From positions 35,784 through 99,783 of the forward strand of contig JACPUX010000032.1 in the NCBI GenBank assembly GCA_016192065.1: a DNA stretch of 64,000 bases, in the 5' to 3' direction. This DNA comes from Betaproteobacteria bacterium. Lineage in GTDB: Bacteria; Pseudomonadota; Gammaproteobacteria; Burkholderiales; Casimicrobiaceae. The position numbers and the translations under genes are program-made. The notes beneath the pieces are model-generated. The model was not told the DNA's origin, did no database searches, and saw nothing but the letters and a program-made list of their open reading frames with translations. Below are positions 17,928-26,876 of this stretch, in pieces; position 1 is the stretch's first letter, and every line of letters starts with the position of its first letter.

Positions 17928-18662
17928 ATGCGTCACGCAGTATCCATCACTAGCTACCCCAAGGAGGAGACCCTGGTCCGCTCGCTGCAACGCCTGGAAC
18001 GCGCCCCGGCACTTTCCGAGCAGGTCTACCACAAGTTGCGCGGCCATTTGCGCAGCGGCGAGATTGTCGGTGGCCAGCCCTTGCAAGAGCTGCCCCTGGC
18101 GGAACGCCTGGGCGTGTCGCGCACGCCGGTGCGCGAAGCGTTGGCGCGGCTCGCCAGCGAAGGGCTCCTGGTTTCCGATGGCCGCAGCTTCATCGTACCT
18201 GCCCTCACCGAACAGGATGTCGACGACATCTACGAGGTGCGTTTTTTGATCGAACCCGCGGCGATGAAGGACATCGCTCGCCTCGCCCGCGACAAGGCCG
18301 TGCGCGCGGCGCTGGAAGATGCCCTGGCCGATGCCGCCACGGCGCACAAGGCCGGCGACGCGGTGGCCTTCCGCGACGCCAACATCGCCTTTCGCGCCGC
18401 CTGGCTGGCGCTTTGCCCCAACCAGCGGCTGGTCAAGGTCATCGAGCAATACGCCGATCACATGCAGCACATCCGCGCCATCACCCTGGGCAACCCGCCC
18501 ATGCGCGCGATCGTGCTCAAGGGCCTGCGGGGCATTCTGCGCGCCCTCGCGGCGGGCGACGGCGATGCCGCCGCGGCGGCCACCTACGTGCATTTGCAAA
18601 ACGCCAAGAAGTGCTTCATCGATGCCATGGGGCTGCGCGCGCCGGCGAGGACTTCCCCATGA
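17928..18662 (+). CDS. GntR family transcriptional regulator, FCD (FadR-type) subfamily
   Basis: About 244 residues. The winged helix-turn-helix is at about residues 25-90: LSEQVYHKLRGHLRSGEIVGG and LGVSRTPVREALARLASEGL are textbook GntR sequence. The all-helical FCD effector domain follows (about 100-235). The gene heads the catabolic cluster in the same direction, 97 bp before the thiolase gene, and is the obvious candidate regulator of that cluster; its ligand may be an indoleacetate-pathway intermediate, which is inference. The start is uncertain: the ATG at 17928 is used here, while a strong AAGGAGG at about 17960 precedes a CTG codon slightly downstream. Confidence 0.85.
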   Translation: MRHAVSITSYPKEETLVRSLQRLERAPALSEQVYHKLRGHLRSGEIVGGQPLQELPLAERLGVSRTPVREALARLASEGLLVSDGRSFIVPALTEQDVDDIYEVRFLIEPAAMKDIARLARDKAVRAALEDALADAATAHKAGDAVAFRDANIAFRAAWLALCPNQRLVKVIEQYADHMQHIRAITLGNPPMRAIVLKGLRGILRALAAGDGDAAAAATYVHLQNAKKCFIDAMGLRAPARTSP

Positions 18663-18759
18663 GGCCGGCAGACCTTCGAGCCGGTGGCGCGTGCCGGCCG
18701 AACGCGGGGCCCACGACCCGCCCCGCGCTCGCACCATGGTCCAATCCGGAGCAACAACC

Positions 18760-19965
18760 ATGAGCTACCGTGCCCTGATTCCCTATGGCGCCTACTGGAG
18801 CACGCCGTTCGCACGCTGGCAGGGCGCGTTCGCCAATTTGCACAGCGTCGAATTCGCCGCGCATGTGGCCAAGACGGAACTGGCCAAGCGCGGAATCGAC
18901 CCCAAGCTCTTCGACTATGGGGTGCTCGGCTTTTCCGTGCCGCAGAAGCACTCCTTTTATGGCCTGCCCTGGCTCACCGGCCTAATCGGTGCCGGCCAGG
19001 CCGGCGGCCCGACCCTGATGCAGGCCTGCGCCACGGGCGTGCGCACCCTACTGGCGGGAGCCCAGGAAATCCAAAGCGGTCTCGCCACCACCGCGCTGGT
19101 GATCAATTGCGACCGCACTTCCAACGGACCGCATCTCTACTACCCCAACCCCAAGGGTCCGGGAGGCACCGGCGCGGCAGAAGATTGGGTGATGGACAAT
19201 TTCGGCTGTGATCCGCTGGGGCGGCATTCAATGCTCGCCACCGCCGAAAACGTGGCCAAGAAGCACGGCATCGGCACCGCTCTTCAGCACGAGGTGGTGC
19301 TGCGCCGCGAAGCCCAGTATCGCGAGGCGCTCGCCCAGGAGGCGGCCTTTCTGAAGCGTTTCATGAGCCTGCCTTTCGCCGTGCCCGCGGCCAATTTCAA
19401 GAAGAACACCGGATTGCTCGACGCCGATGAAGGCGTGAACTTCTCCACCGCCGAAGCGCTCGCCAAGCTGAAGCCGGTGATGGAAGGCGGCAGTGTCACC
19501 TTCGGTGCCCAGACCCACCCGGCCGATGGCAACGCCGGCTTGGTGTTGTGCGCGCCGGAACGGGCGGCGGAGTTGTCCCGCGACGCCAAGGTTGTCATTC
19601 GCTTGCTCGGCTTCGGCCTGGCACGGGCGCCCCTCGCCTTCATGCCCGAAGCCACCGTTCCGGCGGCACGCCGGGCGCTCGAACAGGCGGGCAAGAGTAT
19701 CGCCGATCTCGCGGCGATCAAGACCCACAACCCTTTCGCCGTGAACGATCTGTTCTTCGCTCAGGAAACGGGCGCCGACTGGCGGACCATGAACAACTTC
19801 GGTTGCTCGCTGGTATGGGGACATCCGCAGGCCCCCATGGGAACCCGCGCGATCATCGAACTGATCGAAGAGCTGGTGCTAAAGGGCGGCGGCCTGGGAC
19901 TGTTCACCGGCTGCGCGGCGGGTGACACCGCGATGGCGGTGGTGCTGTCGGTGGGCGATCGCTGA
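18760..19965 (+). CDS. thiolase family acyl-CoA acetyltransferase (proposed 2-aminobenzoylacetyl-CoA thiolase)
   Basis: A 401-residue thiolase. The nucleophilic Cys is in QACATGVRTL near residue 90, the catalytic His region is THNPFAVND near 325 (replacing the usual NEAFA motif), and the second active Cys is in LFTGCAAGDTA near 385, preceded by GHPQAPMGTR. In the proposed pathway it performs the last step, cleaving 2-aminobenzoylacetyl-CoA with CoA to 2-aminobenzoyl-CoA and acetyl-CoA. The ATG at 18760 follows GGAGCAACA. It is the first structural gene after the regulator, and the modified HNPF motif fits a non-standard bulky substrate. Known iaa clusters also begin with a thiolase. Confidence 0.85.
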   Translation: MSYRALIPYGAYWSTPFARWQGAFANLHSVEFAAHVAKTELAKRGIDPKLFDYGVLGFSVPQKHSFYGLPWLTGLIGAGQAGGPTLMQACATGVRTLLAGAQEIQSGLATTALVINCDRTSNGPHLYYPNPKGPGGTGAAEDWVMDNFGCDPLGRHSMLATAENVAKKHGIGTALQHEVVLRREAQYREALAQEAAFLKRFMSLPFAVPAANFKKNTGLLDADEGVNFSTAEALAKLKPVMEGGSVTFGAQTHPADGNAGLVLCAPERAAELSRDAKVVIRLLGFGLARAPLAFMPEATVPAARRALEQAGKSIADLAAIKTHNPFAVNDLFFAQETGADWRTMNNFGCSLVWGHPQAPMGTRAIIELIEELVLKGGGLGLFTGCAAGDTAMAVVLSVGDR

Positions 19966-20091
19966 GGCGCCGCATGAATACGGCCAGCACGCCCGTGCTT
20001 GACCCTTGCCGCCGCGCGTCCCGACGTTTGCCCGGCCTGGCGCCCACACCGGCGCCCGCGAGGCGCGCGCGGATGCTCGGCCTCTGAACGG

Positions 20092-21645
20092 ATGTCCGCC
20101 ATGAACGCATGCTTCCCCGTGGTTGACTGGCTGCCGCGACACGCCAGCGAGCGGCCCGAGAAAATCGCCCTCGTGACGCCTGCCGGGGCGGTCAGCTACG
20201 CCGAATTTCATGCTCGCGTGGAGGCGCTGGCGCAAGCGCTGGTAGCCGCCGGCGTGCGCCCCGGCGACGCCGTGGCGCAGCTTTCCTGGAACAGCGAGAG
20301 CACACTCTTGATCTTCTTCGCCTGCGCCCGCTTGGCGGCGATCTTCATGCCGCTCAATTGGCGCCTCGCACCTCCCGAGCATCGCGACATGTTGGCCGAT
20401 TGCACCCCGCGGGTGTGCTTTGTCGCCGGGCCGTTCCTTGATCAAAGCGAGAATCTGCGCCGCGACTTCCCGCGCATCGTCTTCGTCGCTGAGGTGCCGC
20501 GCGCGACCTGGCTTGACCGTGATACCTTTCTGGCTCGCGGCGCGAACCAGCCCCTGGCGCCGCCGCGGGCGGCACCGGAGGCGCCGCTTCTGATCTGCTA
20601 TACCTCAGGCTCCACGGGCAAACCCAAGGGAGTGCTGCTCACGCAAGATGCACTCGCCTGGAACGCCGTCAACAGCGCCGACATGCATGCGCTGTGCAGC
20701 CAGGACGTGATTCTCACCACTCTGCCGCTCTTCCATGTCGGCGGCCTCAATATCCAGACCACCCCGGCCCTGGCGGCCGGCGCCACGGTGGTGCTGCACC
20801 CCAAGTTCGAGGTCGAGGCCACCTTCGACGCCCTGGAGGGTCAGGGCATCACCCTCACGGTGCTGGTGCCGGCCCAGCTCGACATGATGATGGCCAGCCC
20901 TCGCTGGCGCGGCGCCGATCTGTCGCGACTGCGCGCAATCACCACCGGCTCGACCATCGTGCCCGACCGCGTCACCACCGGCGTGCAAGCGCGTGGCATT
21001 CCGTTGTTGCCGGTCTATGGCGCCACCGAGACCTGCCCAATCGCCGTCTATCTCAAGGCCGCGGACGCCGGGCGTCGAGTCGGCTCCACCGGCCGGGTCG
21101 CCAAGCATGGCGAGCTGCTTGTGCTGAGTGATTCGGGCGCGCCGCTGGCGGCCGGCCAAGTGGGGGAAATCAGCATCCGCGGCCCGCAGGTGATGCAAGG
21201 CTATTGGCAAGCGCCCGAGACCACCAAGGCGGCGCTCGTCGAGGGCTGGTTCCGCACCGGCGATCTGGGCTTTTGCGACGCCGAAGGTTTTGTCACGGTG
21301 GTCGGGCGCAAGAAGGACATGATCATTTCCGGCGGTGAGAACATCTACCCGGCGGAAGTCGAGAACCGGCTCGCCGAACACCCGGCGATCGCCGAGGTGT
21401 CGGTGGTCGGTCGGCCAGACCCGCGCTGGGGCGAATTGGTGGTTGCGGTGATCGTGCCCAAACCGGGCCATGCGCTGATCCTTGAGGACGTGCACGCTTT
21501 CCTCGAAGGCCGCATCGCCCGCTACAAGTTTCCCAAGGAAGTGCTGATCCTGCCCGAGTTGCCCAAGTCCGCGCTGGGCAAAGTCCGCAAAGACGAACTG
21601 CGCCGCATGGCGGAGGCCGGTGTGCCGGCCCTAGTGCAAACTTGA
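20092..21645 (+). CDS. iaaB: AMP-forming acyl-CoA synthetase, probable indoleacetate-CoA ligase
   Basis: A 517-residue ANL-superfamily enzyme. The P-loop-like motif is YTSGSTGKPKGVLLT near residue 170, then VYGATETCP near 310, GWFRTGDLG near 385 and the hinge VGRKKDMIISGGENIYP near 400; the C-terminal lysine is in PKSALGKVRKDEL. These give acid + ATP + CoA to acyl-CoA + AMP. Among ANL families this one is broad, so the substrate is inferred from context: the equivalent gene of the Aromatoleum indoleacetate cluster encodes an indoleacetate-CoA ligase. The start is ATG 20092 or ATG 20101; neither has a strong ribosome site. The hydantoinase gene follows 13 bp later. Confidence 0.8.
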   Translation: MSAMNACFPVVDWLPRHASERPEKIALVTPAGAVSYAEFHARVEALAQALVAAGVRPGDAVAQLSWNSESTLLIFFACARLAAIFMPLNWRLAPPEHRDMLADCTPRVCFVAGPFLDQSENLRRDFPRIVFVAEVPRATWLDRDTFLARGANQPLAPPRAAPEAPLLICYTSGSTGKPKGVLLTQDALAWNAVNSADMHALCSQDVILTTLPLFHVGGLNIQTTPALAAGATVVLHPKFEVEATFDALEGQGITLTVLVPAQLDMMMASPRWRGADLSRLRAITTGSTIVPDRVTTGVQARGIPLLPVYGATETCPIAVYLKAADAGRRVGSTGRVAKHGELLVLSDSGAPLAAGQVGEISIRGPQVMQGYWQAPETTKAALVEGWFRTGDLGFCDAEGFVTVVGRKKDMIISGGENIYPAEVENRLAEHPAIAEVSVVGRPDPRWGELVVAVIVPKPGHALILEDVHAFLEGRIARYKFPKEVLILPELPKSALGKVRKDELRRMAEAGVPALVQT

Positions 21646-21658
21646 AATCGAGGCTTAC

Positions 21659-23764
21659 ATGAGCTTGAAGATTGGCATCGACGTTGGCGGCACTTTCACC
21701 GATTTCGTCCTCACCCGCGACCACGCCGAACCGAGCATTTTCAAGTCGCTCTCCACGCCCGGCGATCCGTCCATCGCGGTGGTGAACGGCCTCACCGACA
21801 TCGCCGCGGCGCAGACGCCGGCGCTGTCGCTCGAAGCCTTCGCCGCCAGCATCGACACCATCGTGCATGGCACGACCGTGACCACCAACGCCACGCTCAC
21901 CCACACCGGAGCGAAATCGGCGCTGCTCACCACCGAAGGTGTGCGCGATGCGCTGGAGATGCGCCGCGGCATTCGCGAGGAGCAGTACAACAACCGCTAC
22001 ACCAACGTCAAACCCCTGGTGCCCCGCCATCTGCGCAGCGGCATCAAGGGGCGCCTCGACCGCGCCGGGCGGGAATTGACGCCGCTCGATCTCGAAGAGG
22101 TGCGCGAAGCCATCGCGCTCTACCAGCGAGAAGGCGTGCAGGCGGTGTCGATCTGCTTCATGAATTCCTTCGCCAACCCGGCGCATGAACAAGCCGCCGC
22201 GAAGCTCGTGCGCCAGATGATGCCCGACGCCTACCTCACGGTTTCGACCGATCTGCTGCCTTCGATCCGCTTCTACGAGCGGGTTTCGACAACCGCCCTC
22301 AACAGCTATGTCGGTCCGAAGCTCAACCACTATCTCGATCAACTGGTGGGGCGCCTGAAGACCATCGGCTTCAAGGGCCTCTTGCTGATCATGCAATCCA
22401 ACGGCGGTGTGATCTCGCCCGGACTCGCCCGCGAAAAAGCCGGCCTGACGCTGCTTTCCGGCCCCGCCGGAGGCCCTGGCGCGGGCCTGTTCTACGTGCG
22501 CCCGCACGGCCAGAACAAATGCATCACCACCGACATGGGCGGCACCAGCTTCGAGGCCTCGGTGGCGGTGGACGCGCCCATGATCAAGAACGACGGCGAA
22601 ATTGCCCGCCACAAGATCGCCCTGCCCATGCTCGACATTCACACCATCGGCGCGGGCGGGGGCTCCATCGGCTGGCTCGACGACGGAGGCTTGTTGCGCA
22701 TGGGTCCGCAGAGTGCCGGCGCCGACCCGGGGCCGGCCTGTTATGGCAAGGGCGGGAAGCTGCCGACCACCACCGACGCCAATTTGGTGCTGGGCTATCT
22801 CGATGCGAGCTACTTCGCCGGCGGCAAGATGAAGCTCGATCTCGCTGCGGCGCGCGAGGCCATCGCCACGCACATCGCCCAGCCCATGGGCCTCACGGTC
22901 GAAGCTGCCGCCGCCGGGATGTACCGTGTGGCCTGCAACAACATGGCCCAGGGCGTGCGCGAAGTGACCATCAAGCGCGGCTTCGATCCGCGCGAGTTTC
23001 CTTACATTCCGGCGGGTGGCGCGGGCCCCATTCACTCCTGCCTGATCTGCGACGAGCTGGAGATTCCGCTACAGATCGCGCCGCGCGAATCTTCGGTGCT
23101 GTGCGCTTTCGGCATGCTGCTCTCGGAGCTGAAACACGACTTCGTGCGCACCTTCGTCGCTCGCCTGGAGCAGGCCGATTTCGCGCACCTGCTGGGTATG
23201 ATTGACGACATGGCGCGCGAGGGTGAGCGGCAACTGGCCGAGGAACGCATCCCCCAGGCGCGGCGCCGCGGCCAGATCAAGCTCGATTGCCGCTACATCA
23301 AGCAGTACCACGAAGTCTCTTTCCTGGTGTCGCGCGAGGCGATCGCGCAAGGCGACGTGACTGCCATTGCCCGCGCCTTTCACGCCGAACACAACCGGCT
23401 TTACGGCTACTCGCTGGAGAGCGAAAACACGCCCATCGAGATCATCAATGTGCGCGTGCAGGCCATCGGCGGCATCGATCCTCCGGGCTATCGCGAAGAG
23501 CCGCGCGCCGGAACCAGCGCCGAAAAAGCGATCAAAGGCCGTCGCGCGGTCTATTTGCCCGAGACCAACACCTTCGCCGAGGTGCCGGTCTATGACGGGC
23601 ACGCGCTCGCCCATGGCAATCGCCTCGCCGGGCCGGCGATGATCGAGGAAGAAACCACCGCCATTTTCGTTTCCCAGGGCTTCGACTGCGTGGTCGATGC
23701 CTACGGGTCCTTCGTGCTCTACCGTAAAGGGCGCGAAGACCTGGTCCAGCACTGCCTCACCTGA
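21659..23764 (+). CDS. hydantoinase/oxoprolinase HyuA-type subunit (proposed 2-oxoindoleacetate ring-opening)
   Basis: A 701-residue HyuA-family protein. The N-terminus KIGIDVGGTFTDFVL is the phosphate-1 motif of the actin-like ATPase fold, and the central CITTDMGGTSFEAS, near residue 283, is the second phosphate motif. This family couples ATP hydrolysis to opening of cyclic amides or to carboxylation of ketones. Next to a molybdenum hydroxylase, the best fit is ATP-dependent hydrolysis of the lactam 2-oxoindole-3-acetate to (2-aminophenyl)succinate, as proposed for anaerobic indoleacetate breakdown. Size and pairing with a 566-residue HyuB exclude acetone carboxylase, which has longer subunits and a small third one. 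It forms a complex with the next gene product. Confidence 0.85.
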   Translation: MSLKIGIDVGGTFTDFVLTRDHAEPSIFKSLSTPGDPSIAVVNGLTDIAAAQTPALSLEAFAASIDTIVHGTTVTTNATLTHTGAKSALLTTEGVRDALEMRRGIREEQYNNRYTNVKPLVPRHLRSGIKGRLDRAGRELTPLDLEEVREAIALYQREGVQAVSICFMNSFANPAHEQAAAKLVRQMMPDAYLTVSTDLLPSIRFYERVSTTALNSYVGPKLNHYLDQLVGRLKTIGFKGLLLIMQSNGGVISPGLAREKAGLTLLSGPAGGPGAGLFYVRPHGQNKCITTDMGGTSFEASVAVDAPMIKNDGEIARHKIALPMLDIHTIGAGGGSIGWLDDGGLLRMGPQSAGADPGPACYGKGGKLPTTTDANLVLGYLDASYFAGGKMKLDLAAAREAIATHIAQPMGLTVEAAAAGMYRVACNNMAQGVREVTIKRGFDPREFPYIPAGGAGPIHSCLICDELEIPLQIAPRESSVLCAFGMLLSELKHDFVRTFVARLEQADFAHLLGMIDDMAREGERQLAEERIPQARRRGQIKLDCRYIKQYHEVSFLVSREAIAQGDVTAIARAFHAEHNRLYGYSLESENTPIEIINVRVQAIGGIDPPGYREEPRAGTSAEKAIKGRRAVYLPETNTFAEVPVYDGHALAHGNRLAGPAMIEEETTAIFVSQGFDCVVDAYGSFVLYRKGREDLVQHCLT

Positions 23765-23782
23765 GAGGCCGGGAGTTTCAAT

Positions 23783-25483
23783 ATGAGCCCAAGCGTCGAT
23801 CCCATCCTGCTTTCGGTTTACGCCCGCAATTTCAAGGCCATCACCGACGAGATGAGCATTTCCATGGAACAGACCACACGCTCGCCGATTCTGTGCGAAG
23901 CCAAGGACTACGTCACCGGCCTCTACGACGCCCAAGGCAAGATGCTGGAGCAGACCGAAAACCTGCCCATACTCGCCTTTTCGCTCGCGCCGGTGTGCAA
24001 GTACATCAAGGACTACTTCGGCGAAGACCTCCATCCCGGCGACGTGATCTTCCACAACGATGTGTTCAGCCTGGGCAATCAGAACAACGACGTGGCCGTC
24101 TACAAGCCGATCTTCTATCGCGGCGAACTGGTCGCCTGGTCGGCGGTGAAAGGCCACCAGGCCGACATCGGCGGCAATGTGCGCGGCGGCTACAACCCCA
24201 ATGCCGTCGAAGTCTGGCAGGAAGCGCTGCGTATTCCGCCGGTGAAAGTGTACGAAAAAGGCAAGCTCAGAAAAGATGTCTGGAACCTGATTTTCGCCAA
24301 CATCCGGCTCGACATCGTTCAGCACGACATGAAAGCGGAGATGGGCGCCTGCACCGTGGGCGAGCGGCGCTTGATCGAACTGCTGGAAAAATACGGCCTG
24401 GCGAGTTTCGAAACCCACAAGCAGGCCCTGTTCGACGCCACGCGCAAGATGATGGAAGCGGAGATCGCCAAGATTCCGCAAGGCCGCTATTCGGGCGAGG
24501 GCTACGTCTATTACGACGGCCGCCACGAAGGGTCGAAATTCACCATCCGCGTCGACATCGAAGTCAAAGGCCAGTCGATCAAGTTCGATTACAGCCGCAC
24601 CGATGCCCAGACCAACGGCTTCGTCAACGGCACCTTCACCTCCAGCGCCTCGGCCACGATTCTGACGCTTTTGCAAATGGTGAACCCGGACATCCCGCAC
24701 AACGAAGGCATGGTGCAGCCCATCGAAATCATCATTCCCGAAGGCACCATCCTCAACGCCGCCTACCCCAAGGCCACCACCTTCGGCAATCACCTCTGCC
24801 CGCCCAACGCCGACGCCATTCAGCGCGCGCTGGGGCCGGTGATGCCCGACCGCGTCACCGCCGGCTGGAACAACCTGTTGTGCTCCCTCACCACCGGCAC
24901 CGACCCGCAGAAGAACGAGCAATACGTGGACATCGGCTTCATGGGCCTGAAGGGCGGCTCCGGCGCCATGCTGGGCACCGATGGCTACGACCACATCGGC
25001 ATGATCGATGCCTCGGGCGGTGTGCTCGACCAGGACTACGAAATGTTCGAGCAGCAGACGCCGCATCGCCTGATCAAGCACGAACTCCTCACCGATTCCG
25101 CGGGTGCCGGGCAATGGCGCGGCGGCCTGGGTGTCGAGACGATCTTCGAGATCGGTTCGGAAGACACGCAGCTCGTCACCTTCGGCGATGGCGACTTCGA
25201 ACCCGCCTTCGGCCTCTTCGGCGGCAAGGACGCCGGCCTCAATTTCATTCGCCTGTCCTACCCCGACGGCCAGACCGTCGTGCCCAAGAACAAGGATCTC
25301 ATCACCGCAGTGCCCAAAGGCACGGTTTACCACCAGGTCGCCAGTGGCGGCGGCGGCTACGGGGACCCTAAAAAACGCGACCGGCGCTTGCTCGCCGAAG
25401 AAGTCAAGAACGGCGTGATCTCCCGCGAAGCGGCGATGCGCGATTACGGCATGAGCGAAGCGGAGCTGGGCGGGACTGTCTGA
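23783..25483 (+). CDS. hydantoinase/oxoprolinase HyuB-type subunit
   Basis: A 566-residue HyuB-family protein, the partner of the HyuA subunit encoded 18 bp upstream. The sequence shows the family's conserved blocks, including the early SISMEQTTRSPILCEAKD, HNDVFSLGNQNNDVAV near residue 91, and GGGYGDP near 528. In known enzymes HyuA binds ATP and phosphorylates the amide, and HyuB contributes the hydrolytic or carboxylating site, often with a metal. Its proposed role is to complete the opening of 2-oxoindole-3-acetate. The ATG at 23783 follows a GGGAG site. Confidence 0.85.
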   Translation: MSPSVDPILLSVYARNFKAITDEMSISMEQTTRSPILCEAKDYVTGLYDAQGKMLEQTENLPILAFSLAPVCKYIKDYFGEDLHPGDVIFHNDVFSLGNQNNDVAVYKPIFYRGELVAWSAVKGHQADIGGNVRGGYNPNAVEVWQEALRIPPVKVYEKGKLRKDVWNLIFANIRLDIVQHDMKAEMGACTVGERRLIELLEKYGLASFETHKQALFDATRKMMEAEIAKIPQGRYSGEGYVYYDGRHEGSKFTIRVDIEVKGQSIKFDYSRTDAQTNGFVNGTFTSSASATILTLLQMVNPDIPHNEGMVQPIEIIIPEGTILNAAYPKATTFGNHLCPPNADAIQRALGPVMPDRVTAGWNNLLCSLTTGTDPQKNEQYVDIGFMGLKGGSGAMLGTDGYDHIGMIDASGGVLDQDYEMFEQQTPHRLIKHELLTDSAGAGQWRGGLGVETIFEIGSEDTQLVTFGDGDFEPAFGLFGGKDAGLNFIRLSYPDGQTVVPKNKDLITAVPKGTVYHQVASGGGGYGDPKKRDRRLLAEEVKNGVISREAAMRDYGMSEAELGGTV

Positions 25484-25521
25484 GATGTTTGCGCTTCGCC
25501 GCTTTGCCCCCCCCACCCCAA

Positions 25522-25544
25522 CCCTCCCCCATCGAGGGGGAGGG
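25522..25544. repeat. palindromic intergenic repeat (CCCTCCCCC ... GGGGGAGGG)
   Basis: A 9-10 bp perfect stem around ATCGA lies in the 147-bp gap between hyuB and the acyl-CoA dehydrogenase gene. Near-identical palindromes occur at 37378-37400, 37539-37559 and 37608-37630, so it is a dispersed REP-like element. Confidence 0.7.
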
Positions 25545-25630
25545 GGTGCGGTCACGACAACGGGCGAAGAGAAACCCATCGTCTCCGGCACGCGTGCCGG
25601 CAGTCGGCAAGCAAACCGAGGCACGGCACC

Positions 25631-26764
25631 ATGAACTTTGACCTCTCCGACGACCAGCGCGCAATCCGCGACAGCTTCGCGCGCTTCTGCGACGAACGCA
25701 TCGCGCCGCAGGCGGCGGCGATCGACGAGGCGCATGCGTTTCCCATGGCCTTGTTCCGGGAGCTGGGTGATCTGGGCTTCTTTGCCATGCGCTACCCCGA
25801 GGAAGCGGGCGGCAGCGGCGTGGGTTTGCAGGAATTTTCCCTCGCCCTCGAAGAAATCGCCCGCGGCTCGATGTCGCTCGCCGGTGCGGTGGCCATGCAA
25901 TCGCTCATGGGCACCAAATTTTTGCACCTCCTGGGCAATGCCGACATTCAACAGCGCCTTTTTCAGCCCGCGCTGCGCGGCGAAAAAATCGGTGCCATCT
26001 GCATGACCGAGCCCAACTCGGGTTCCGACCTCGACAGCATCGCCACCACGGCAAGGAAGGTCGAAGGCGGCTACCTGTTGAACGGCCAGAAAACCTGGAT
26101 CACCTCCGCCCCGGTGGCCGATTTTTTCACCGTTTTCGCCAAGGCGGGCGAGGCGAAGAAGCTCACCATCTTCCTGGTCGAAAAGGGCATGCCAGGCCTG
26201 ACCGTCGGTCGTGCCATTCACAAGATGGGCGTTTGGGCACTGCCCACTTCAGAAGTAGCTTTCAATGAATGCCTGGTGCCCGACACCCATCGCCTCTCCA
26301 AAGAGGAAGGCGATGGCGAAGGCCACTTGCGCAAAACCCTGGCCGAGATTCGCATCATCACCGCCGCCATGGCCCTGGGTGTGGCGCGCGCGGCGCTCGC
26401 CGAAGCGGTGCGCTACGCGAGCGAGAGGCAACAGTTCGGCAAACCCATCAACCGCTTCCAAGCCATTCAAATGAAGCTCGCGGAAATGGCCACCGAGCTC
26501 GAAGCCGCCACCCAGCTCGTGCGTTATGCCGCCTGGCTGAAGGATGCCGCCAAGCCGCACCACAAGGAAGCGGCGATGGCGAAACTCAACGCCACCGAAG
26601 CCGCGGCGCGCATTTGCGACCAGGCAGCGCGCATTCTCGCCTCCTATGGCTACGCCATGGAGTTCCCGGTGCAGCGTTACCTGCGCGACGTGCGCTTCAC
26701 TTTGATCGGCGGTGGCACGAGCGAAATTCTCAAGCTCATCATCGCCAAGGAGGTGTCGCATTGA
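25631..26764 (+). CDS. iaaF: acyl-CoA dehydrogenase, probable (2-aminobenzyl)malonyl-CoA dehydrogenase (decarboxylating)
   Basis: A 377-residue flavoprotein of the acyl-CoA dehydrogenase family. FAD and substrate motifs are present: MTEPNSGSDLDS near residue 130 and the WITSAP flavin contact near 156. In the proposed pathway it oxidises and decarboxylates (2-aminobenzyl)malonyl-CoA to 2-aminocinnamoyl-CoA; a benzylmalonyl-CoA dehydrogenase of this family (IaaF) is known from Aromatoleum. The usual catalytic Glu just before GTSEI is replaced by Gly (IGGGTSEI near residue 350), so the base, if needed, must be elsewhere; a Glu in TLAEIR near 240 is close to the alternative isovaleryl-CoA dehydrogenase position. 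Its gene directly precedes the mutase genes, as the pathway order would predict. Confidence 0.82.
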   Translation: MNFDLSDDQRAIRDSFARFCDERIAPQAAAIDEAHAFPMALFRELGDLGFFAMRYPEEAGGSGVGLQEFSLALEEIARGSMSLAGAVAMQSLMGTKFLHLLGNADIQQRLFQPALRGEKIGAICMTEPNSGSDLDSIATTARKVEGGYLLNGQKTWITSAPVADFFTVFAKAGEAKKLTIFLVEKGMPGLTVGRAIHKMGVWALPTSEVAFNECLVPDTHRLSKEEGDGEGHLRKTLAEIRIITAAMALGVARAALAEAVRYASERQQFGKPINRFQAIQMKLAEMATELEAATQLVRYAAWLKDAAKPHHKEAAMAKLNATEAAARICDQAARILASYGYAMEFPVQRYLRDVRFTLIGGGTSEILKLIIAKEVSH

Positions 26765-26774
26765 GCGCGCACGC

Positions 26775-26866
26775 ACGGCCGCCCGAGGGGCGCGCAAGCC
26801 AAACACCGGAGCGGGCTCAGCCCGCGAACCAGGGTCACCCCCTCCCGCGGGGAGGGTGTGGAGGGA
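26775..26866. repeat. dispersed intergenic repeat related to the 114-bp repeats near 63.7 kb
   Basis: The gap between the dehydrogenase and mutase small-subunit genes contains ACCGGAGCGGG, AGCCCGCGAACC and TCACCCCCTCCCGCGGGGAGGG in the same order as the reverse complement of the repeat unit at 63641-64000. The element therefore occurs at two distant places in the window. Confidence 0.7.
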
Positions 26867-26876
26867 AGGTACCAAC

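Noticed and set aside
20101..25483. Acetone carboxylase pathway (ligase, hydantoinase A/B, thiolase)
   Set aside because: Subunit lengths (701 and 566) and the absence of the small third subunit do not fit, and the molybdenum hydroxylase would be unexplained.
23069..26221. 1050-residue minus-strand open frame opposite the hydantoinase genes
   Set aside because: It is a shadow of GC-rich coding sequence on the + strand; its composition is His/Ala/Gly/Val-rich with no domain.
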